Assembly (NCBI RefSeq): GCF_025567085.1
Contig: NZ_JAOQJN010000004.1
Span: forward strand, 62,001-126,000
Source of the DNA: Bovifimicola ammoniilytica
GTDB taxonomy: Bacteria > Bacillota > Clostridia > Lachnospirales > Lachnospiraceae
Reading direction: 5' to 3'
Length of the DNA stretch: 64,000 bases
Below are positions 59,518 to 64,000 of the stretch, piece by piece. Positions within the stretch are counted from its first letter, which is position 1. Each line of letters opens with the position of its first letter. Both the position numbers and the translations under genes were made by a program. The notes under the pieces are model-generated. The model searched no databases, had not been told where the DNA came from, and saw only the letters and a program-made list of their open reading frames with translations.

Positions 59518-60291
59518 ATGAGTGTTCAATTATTAGATAAAGCAAGAAAAATTAACAAATTACTTCATAATTATAATTCCAGCAAGATTGTATTTAGTGA
59601 CATTTGTGATGTATTAAGTGAAATATTAGATTCAAATGTTGTTGTTATTGCAAAAAGTGGAAAAATATTAGGAATAAGCATATATAATGAAATTGAACCT
59701 ATAGGAACCGAAATGGGGGATAATTCAGTAGGAACATATGTAGATAAAATGCTCAACGAGAGATTGTTAGAAGTTCTATCTACCAAAGAGAACGTTAATT
59801 TGATGACTTTAGGCTTCGAGTCTAATAAAAGTAAACAATATGATGCTATAATTACTCCAATAGACATTGCTTGCGAGAGACTTGGAACTATATTTATTTA
59901 TAGAATCAAGAAATCTTATGATATAGACGATATAATATTAAGTGAATATGGAAGTGTGGTAATCGGTTTAGAGATGACCAGGTCTGTAAGTGAGGAAGAA
60001 GAGGATAATTCAAGAAAACGTACATTGTTAAATGTTGCTATTAATTCATTGTCTGAATCAGAGAAAAAAGCAGTAAGATGTGTACTAAAAGAACTAAATG
60101 GTAAGGAGGGTGTGGTAATAACCAGCAGGATTGCCGAAAGAGAGGGAATAACAAGGTCAGTATTAATAAATGCACTTAGAAAATTTGAAAGTGGAAGAAT
60201 TATTGAATCGCATTCTAATGGAATGAGGGGCACTTACATAAAAGTCGTAAATGATATAGTATATGAAGTACTTGGCATAGACAATATGTAG
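59518..60291 (+). CDS. codY: GTP/branched-chain amino acid sensing repressor CodY
   Basis: Global nutritional repressor of Firmicutes; binds GTP and isoleucine/valine/leucine. It has 257 residues, the normal length: the N-terminal GAF domain ('QLLDKARKINKLLHNYNSS', 'SDICDVLSEILDSNVVVI'), a linker helix, and the C-terminal winged helix ('ITSRIAEREGITRSVLINAL', 'FESGRIIESHSNGMRGTYIK'), the best conserved part. In B. subtilis codY is likewise next to a flagellar operon (codV-clpQ-clpY-codY-flgB), and here flgB follows after a terminator. Its targets may include motility and sporulation genes; no clear CodY box was seen in this window. Confidence 0.97.
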   Translation: MSVQLLDKARKINKLLHNYNSSKIVFSDICDVLSEILDSNVVVIAKSGKILGISIYNEIEPIGTEMGDNSVGTYVDKMLNERLLEVLSTKENVNLMTLGFESNKSKQYDAIITPIDIACERLGTIFIYRIKKSYDIDDIILSEYGSVVIGLEMTRSVSEEEEDNSRKRTLLNVAINSLSESEKKAVRCVLKELNGKEGVVITSRIAEREGITRSVLINALRKFESGRIIESHSNGMRGTYIKVVNDIVYEVLGIDNM

Positions 60292-60421
60292 AAAATGATG
60301 TATAATACAAATTACAAAACACAACATAATAGTAAAAATATGATATAAAAATGAAAGTAAAACTGCTTGCAATATATCGTAATTAAATATTAAATTTTAA
60401 TATTTCATAAATGGATTTATG

Positions 60422-60479
60422 GACTGTCTTGAAAGTGTAATGGATTACTGAATTGATTACATATACAATCAGGACAGTC
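60422..60479 (+). terminator. Terminator after codY
   Basis: GACTGTCTTGA pairs with TCAGGACAGTC (11 bp with one G-U) around a 36-base loop, then TTTTAT. Confidence 0.75.
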
Positions 60480-60568
60480 TTTTATAATATATGTTATATA
60501 TTAATGTTAATATATAAAAATTACTTGATATTTTTCTAGAATAATTTTATAATAAAATATGAGTGATT

Positions 60569-60597
60569 TTGTCAAAAATTGGGCAATATGCTATATG
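60569..60597 (+). promoter_or_regulatory. Candidate promoter of the flagellar operon
   Basis: TTGTCA, 17-base spacer, TATATG; about 120 bases before flgB. Both boxes have mismatches, but it is the best SigA-type match in the spacer. Confidence 0.4.
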
Positions 60598-60721
60598 AAT
60601 AGATTTTATTATAATAGTTAGATGAAGATAATTGTTTTAAAAGCCGCTAAGACAATATAAATGCTTTTAGATGATATTTTCAGTTAACTATATGATATAG
60701 TAGCAAAAAGGAGGCAATATA

Positions 60722-61111
60722 ATGATTAACTCTAGTATATATAATTATGTTAATGTATTAGACAAGGCAGCTGATGCATCGTGGATTCGAAATGAAGTTA
60801 TAAGCAATAATATTGCAAATGTAGATACACCTAATTATAAGAGACAAGATGTTGAATTTGAATCATATCTTTTAGCACAACTTGAAGGTGCAAATTCTTC
60901 ATCACTTAAGAAAACGGTTGCAGGTATGGATTTAGATAGTTTAACATCTACGATATATACTGATTCAAATTCGTTGTCATATAGACTTGATGGAAATAAT
61001 GTAGATATAGATACAGAAAATGTTGAGTTAGCATCAAACCAGTTAAAATATCAGGCATTAGTAAGCAGTATCAATAACGAATTTAGTATGATTAAAAGCG
61101 CAATGCAGTAG
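60722..61111 (+). CDS. flgB: Flagellar basal-body rod protein FlgB
   Basis: Proximal rod protein, 129 residues, exported by the flagellar type III system. The N-terminal 'DAADASWIRNEVISNNIANV'-like helix with 'NIANVDTPNYKRQDVEFES' is the flagellar rod signature, and the C-terminal helix 'LASNQLKYQALVSSINNEFS' closes the D0 coiled coil. AAAAGGAGG precedes the start. It opens the flgB-flgC-fliE-fliF-fliG operon. The last 30 bases of the gene are repeated downstream (see tandem repeat). Confidence 0.95.
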   Translation: MINSSIYNYVNVLDKAADASWIRNEVISNNIANVDTPNYKRQDVEFESYLLAQLEGANSSSLKKTVAGMDLDSLTSTIYTDSNSLSYRLDGNNVDIDTENVELASNQLKYQALVSSINNEFSMIKSAMQ

Positions 61112-61196
61112 CAGAGTCAAAAACAAATTTAGTATTATTAAAAGTGCAATGCAGTAGCAGAGCAAAAAACAAATTTAGTATTATTAAAAGAAAAAT
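61080..61196 (+). repeat. 46-bp tandem repeat derived from the 3' end of flgB
   Basis: ATTTAGTAT followed by ATTAAAAG..GCAATGCAGTAGCAGAG occurs starting at 61081 (inside flgB), 61127 and 61173, exactly 46 bases apart; the third copy is partial. The second copy keeps the stop codon. The copies differ by a few bases, so the duplication is not brand new. Confidence 0.9.
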
Positions 61197-61226
61197 GCAA
61201 AACAAACATCAGAAATGGAGGATAAA

Positions 61227-61664
61227 ATGGCTTTATTTTCATCATTTGATATAAGTGCATCAGGTATGACTGCACAGAGATTAAGATCAGATACTATTTC
61301 ACAGAACCTGGCTAACGTTAATACAACAAGAACCAGTGATGGTGGACCTTATGTAAGAAAAACAGTTGTATTTACTGAGAGACAGAGTACACCATTTGAT
61401 CAGGTGCTTTTAACAACTTCAGGAAGAATGGGTAACGGAGTTAAAGTTACATCTGTTATAGAGGATACGGAGACACCTATGAATATGGTATATGATCCGT
61501 CTCATCCTGATGCGGATGAGAATGGATATGTTACATATCCTAATGTAAGTACAATAACAGAGATGACTAACTTAATCGATGCATCAAGAGCATATGAAGC
61601 AAATGTTACAGCATTTGATGCTGCAAAGACAATGGCTTTAAAAGGATTAGAAATTAATAAATAA
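61227..61664 (+). CDS. flgC: Flagellar basal-body rod protein FlgC
   Basis: Second proximal rod protein, 145 residues. The N-terminus 'MALFSSFDISASGMTAQRLR' and 'TISQNLANVNTTRTSDGGPY' carry the rod signature; 'PDADENGYVTYPNVSTITEM' and 'DASRAYEANVTAFDAAK' are typical of FlgC. ATG at 61227 is chosen because GGAGGATAAA lies just before it; an in-frame ATG four codons earlier overlaps that site. Confidence 0.96.
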   Translation: MALFSSFDISASGMTAQRLRSDTISQNLANVNTTRTSDGGPYVRKTVVFTERQSTPFDQVLLTTSGRMGNGVKVTSVIEDTETPMNMVYDPSHPDADENGYVTYPNVSTITEMTNLIDASRAYEANVTAFDAAKTMALKGLEINK

Positions 61665-61702
61665 AAAAGTATCTAAATTGTATAAAGAAATGAGGTATAG
61701 AT

Positions 61703-62026
61703 ATGTCAGATATAACATCAGTTAGTAATTTGGCAACACAATACATAAATGAGGCACTTAAGCCATCGACTGCAGAAACAAGTAAAACTAATAATAAAGA
61801 AGCATTTTCTGATTTATTATCATCAGCAATGAAGATGATAAAAGAAACAAATGATTTATCGAATGCTGCAAATGCAGAGCAGATGAATTTTGCACTTGGA
61901 TATTCAGATAATACACATGATTTAGCAATTGCCCAGCAAAAGGCAGCGTTGTCATTACAGTATACAGTAGCTGTAAAGAATAAAGTGTTAGAAGCATATA
62001 AAGAGATTATGAATATGCAAATATAA
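61703..62026 (+). CDS. fliE: Flagellar hook-basal body complex protein FliE
   Basis: A 107-residue adaptor between the MS ring and rod. After a low-complexity N-terminus the conserved C-terminal part has 'LSNAANAEQMNFALGYSDNT', 'HDLAIAQQKAALSLQYTVAV' and 'KVLEAYKEIMNMQI', the last two being the FliE signature. GAGGTATAG precedes the start. Confidence 0.95.
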   Translation: MSDITSVSNLATQYINEALKPSTAETSKTNNKEAFSDLLSSAMKMIKETNDLSNAANAEQMNFALGYSDNTHDLAIAQQKAALSLQYTVAVKNKVLEAYKEIMNMQI

Positions 62027-62057
62027 TACATAATATACAGGCATTAGGAGAATTTTC

Positions 62058-63659
62058 ATGAATGAAAGGTTGAAAGCTATCCAGAAACGAGCTGTAGATT
62101 TCTGGAACAAGTACAATAGAAAACAAAAGACGATGATGATAAGCATTACGTTAGCAGTTATTATTCTGTTAATTGTAATGGTTGTTATGTTTACAAAACC
62201 AACCTATGTTACTTTGGTAGAATGTGATTCGGCATCTACAGCATCAGATGTAAAAGATTCATTGAATGATGCAGGAATATCCTTTACTATAACTAATAAT
62301 TATGTAGTTAAAGTTAAGAGTGAAGATAAAGTAGAAGCCGAAATGGCGATTGCTACATCGGGAGTTATTGCTAAAGAATATACAATAGACCAGGCACTTT
62401 CTGGTGGAATGAGCACAACAGAAGCTGATAAACAGAAGCGATATAAGGCATATTTAGAGGATAGATTAAGAGTATCCTTAGAAAAATTACAATATGTTAA
62501 AGCAGCAAGAGTACAGATTACTGTTCCAGAGAGTAAGTTAAGTGTATTAGATTCTAAAGAGGAATCAACAGCAGCAGTTGTACTTAATCTTAAGAAAAGT
62601 ATGAGCTCGGAACAGGCAGAGAATGTGGCACAGTGGATAGCTACATCACTTGGTAACGATACAATGGCTTCGGTAACTATTATTGATACAGACGGTAATA
62701 TGTTATTCAGAGGAACAGATTATACAGAAGGTGATTTTTCTGGAGGTTCAAAGAGTGAGATTCAACAGGCAGCGATGGATTTAGTATCTACAAATGTTAA
62801 GAAATTATTTGAGGCCGCTGAATTGTATCAATCAGTAGAAGTATCGCCGCATTTAGATATGAGTTTCGATACTGTTGAAAGAACACAGATATCATATGAT
62901 ACAGGCGACAGAGAGCAGGGACCATATCTTACATCATATGAAGTTGAACAGGAGGGTTCATCAGGAGCAGGCGGTGTTCCGGGAACCGATTCTAATGATG
63001 AGGATATAACATATAATATTAAAACTGATGAAGGCTCATCAAGTACATATGCATTAAAAAAATATGAATATGCGGTTAATCAGATTATTGAAAAGACAAC
63101 ATTAGGCAGAGGAACTATTGATTATACAGATTCAACACTTAGTATTGTAGCACGTACATATAATGTATACGAAGAAGATAAAGTACGTAAACAGGGACTA
63201 TTAGACGGCATTACATGGGAACAATTCAAGGAACAGAATAGAGACAATGTACAGTTAGATGTTCCAGCGGATTTATACCAGATGGTATCGACTGCAACAG
63301 GATTTACAACAGACAATATTACAATTCTTGCATATAGAGTACCACAATTTGTGGATGCTGAAGCTAAAGCGTCAAAAGGATTTACAGACTATCTTCCAAT
63401 AATGCTTGCGGTAGTAATATTTGGCTTACTTGCATTCGTGGTATTTAAGAGTACAAGACCGGTTGAAGTGCTTGAAACAGAACCTGAACTTTCGGTTGAG
63501 GCATTACTTGCTTCTACTAAGGAGAATCAGCAGTCGGTTGAAGATATTGATTTGAATGATAAGTCAGAGACCAGAAAAGCAATAGAGAAATTCGTTGATG
63601 AGAATCCGGAAGCGGTTGCGTTGTTACTTAGAAACTGGTTAGAAGACGATTGGAATTAA
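62058..63659 (+). CDS. fliF: Flagellar MS-ring protein FliF
   Basis: Forms the membrane ring on which the flagellum is built. The 533 residues include an N-terminal membrane helix (about 25-45, 'MISITLAVIILLIVMVVMF'), ring-building motifs ('SVEKLQYVKAARVQI'-like: 'VSLEKLQYVKAARVQITVPE'), 'SKSEIQQAAMDLVSTNVKKL', a second membrane helix (about 445-463, 'LPIMLAVVIFGLLAFVVF') and a C-terminal tail that binds FliG ('ETRKAIEKFVDENPEAVALL', 'LRNWLEDDWN'). GGAGAATTTTC precedes the ATG. Confidence 0.96.
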   Translation: MNERLKAIQKRAVDFWNKYNRKQKTMMISITLAVIILLIVMVVMFTKPTYVTLVECDSASTASDVKDSLNDAGISFTITNNYVVKVKSEDKVEAEMAIATSGVIAKEYTIDQALSGGMSTTEADKQKRYKAYLEDRLRVSLEKLQYVKAARVQITVPESKLSVLDSKEESTAAVVLNLKKSMSSEQAENVAQWIATSLGNDTMASVTIIDTDGNMLFRGTDYTEGDFSGGSKSEIQQAAMDLVSTNVKKLFEAAELYQSVEVSPHLDMSFDTVERTQISYDTGDREQGPYLTSYEVEQEGSSGAGGVPGTDSNDEDITYNIKTDEGSSSTYALKKYEYAVNQIIEKTTLGRGTIDYTDSTLSIVARTYNVYEEDKVRKQGLLDGITWEQFKEQNRDNVQLDVPADLYQMVSTATGFTTDNITILAYRVPQFVDAEAKASKGFTDYLPIMLAVVIFGLLAFVVFKSTRPVEVLETEPELSVEALLASTKENQQSVEDIDLNDKSETRKAIEKFVDENPEAVALLLRNWLEDDWN

Positions 63660-63678
63660 TTGAAAGGCATGGATTATT

Positions 63679-64000
63679 ATGGCAAAAAGCAACGAAATGA
63701 TGGGTATTCAGAAGGCAGCAATACTTTTGATAGCCTTAGGACCTGAGAAATCTGCGACTATATTTAAACATTTAAAAGAAGATGAAATAGAAGAACTTAC
63801 ACTTGAAATTGCCAATACAAGAAGTGTATCGCCACAAACTAAGGAAGAAGTTTTAAACGAATTCTATGAAGTTTGTATTGCACAGCAATATATTGCTGAA
63901 GGCGGTATAGATTATGCTAAAGATTTATTAGAGAAGGCATTAGGACAGGATAAGGCTCATGATGTTATAAGTAAGCTTACTGCTTCATTACAGGTCAGAC
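63679..64000 (+). CDS. fliG: Flagellar motor switch protein FliG, N-terminal part (cut by window end)
   Basis: The frame from ATG at 63679 reads MAKSNEMMGIQKAAILLIAL and continues 'LGPEKSATIFKHLKEDEIEE', 'LTLEIANTRSVSPQTKEEVL' and 'YAKDLLEKALGQDKAHDVIS', the N-terminal FliG domain that binds FliF. It is open to the last base. An ATG at 63669 belongs to another frame and gives no family match. GAAAGG lies 11 bases upstream. Confidence 0.94.
   Translation, partial: MAKSNEMMGIQKAAILLIALGPEKSATIFKHLKEDEIEELTLEIANTRSVSPQTKEEVLNEFYEVCIAQQYIAEGGIDYAKDLLEKALGQDKAHDVISKLTASLQVR

Larger units (their letters stand above)
60292..60721 (+). other. 430-base spacer between codY and flgB
   Basis: Besides the terminator and the candidate promoter listed separately, this stretch is AT-rich. 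A TTTTTCTAGAATAATT sequence at 60531-60546 loosely recalls a CodY box but carries an extra base. No sigma-D-type promoter (TAAA, 15 bases, GCCGATAA) and no c-di-GMP riboswitch were recognised. No small gene was seen. Confidence 0.4.

Noticed and set aside
60531..60547. CodY box upstream of flgB
   Set aside because: TTTTTCTAGAATAATT needs an inserted base to match the AATTTTCWGAAAATT consensus, which is within chance in AT-rich DNA.
63669..63700. Earlier ATG for fliG at 63669
   Set aside because: It is in a different frame and gives no FliG-like sequence; ATG at 63679 does.
1..64000. CRISPR arrays, prophage, insertion sequences, tRNA or rRNA genes
   Set aside because: No regularly spaced repeats, transposase or integrase reading frames, or cloverleaf/rRNA sequences were recognised anywhere in the window.

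Overview
The window comes from a low-GC, Gram-positive, anaerobic Clostridia chromosome, most likely Lachnospiraceae (a Lachnospira/Eubacterium-eligens-like or Roseburia-like organism; genus not provable here). The reasons are oxygen-sensitive class III ribonucleotide reductase (nrdD/nrdG), sporulation genes (gpr, spoIIP, sigK), CIRCE-controlled hrcA-grpE-dnaK-dnaJ, the topA-codY-flgB-flgC-fliE-fliF-fliG order, strong AGGAGG-type ribosome binding sites and many TTG/GTG starts. Nearly everything lies on the plus strand. No rRNA, tRNA, CRISPR array, insertion sequence or prophage was seen.

1-31 kb is housekeeping. Its backbone follows the Bacillus subtilis order holA-rpsT-gpr-spoIIP-[..]-hrcA-grpE-dnaK-dnaJ-prmA-rsmE-mtaB, then ireB-ruvX-yrzB-mltG-trmR-trhP. 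Local cargo is inserted: dut-nrdG-nrdD (minus strand), a vitamin-type ECF S component, a class V aminotransferase and an NrnA-like phosphoesterase where lepA-hemN would be expected; a glycogen debranching enzyme after dnaJ; a cysteine desulfurase-thiI pair and a His-less HPr-like protein before mtaB; RNase J and a YlbF-like protein after yrzB. Genes for tRNA modification are concentrated here (thiI with its desulfurase, mtaB, trmR, trhP).

31-34.6 kb holds sigK (uninterrupted, without a long pro-sequence), a Kef-type antiporter, a coiled-coil/J-domain protein and an O-antigen-ligase-like membrane protein. 34.7-54.4 kb is a complete Gram-positive type IV pilus locus: pilB, pilT, pilC, two prepilins, pilD, a PilM-PilN fusion, PilO, four minor-pilin-like proteins (one 849 residues long) and a 2167-residue membrane-anchored protein, probably a pilus-associated surface protein. 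A strong terminator closes the locus.

54.7-60.3 kb is comM-dprA-topA-codY (DNA uptake/processing, topology, nutrient-sensing repressor). 60.7 kb to the end is the start of a flagellar basal-body operon (flgB, flgC, fliE, fliF, partial fliG). DNA-uptake genes next to a type IV pilus make transformation conceivable, but no comEA/comEC is in view.

The least explained signal is non-coding. Intergenic spacers around prmA and rsmE carry three copies of a roughly 140-bp element with conserved hairpin architecture, stems that differ in sequence yet stay paired, and a hairpin loop complementary to the bases next to the downstream ribosome binding site in two of the copies. Less certain relatives sit before gpr, before the NrnA-like gene and after thiI.
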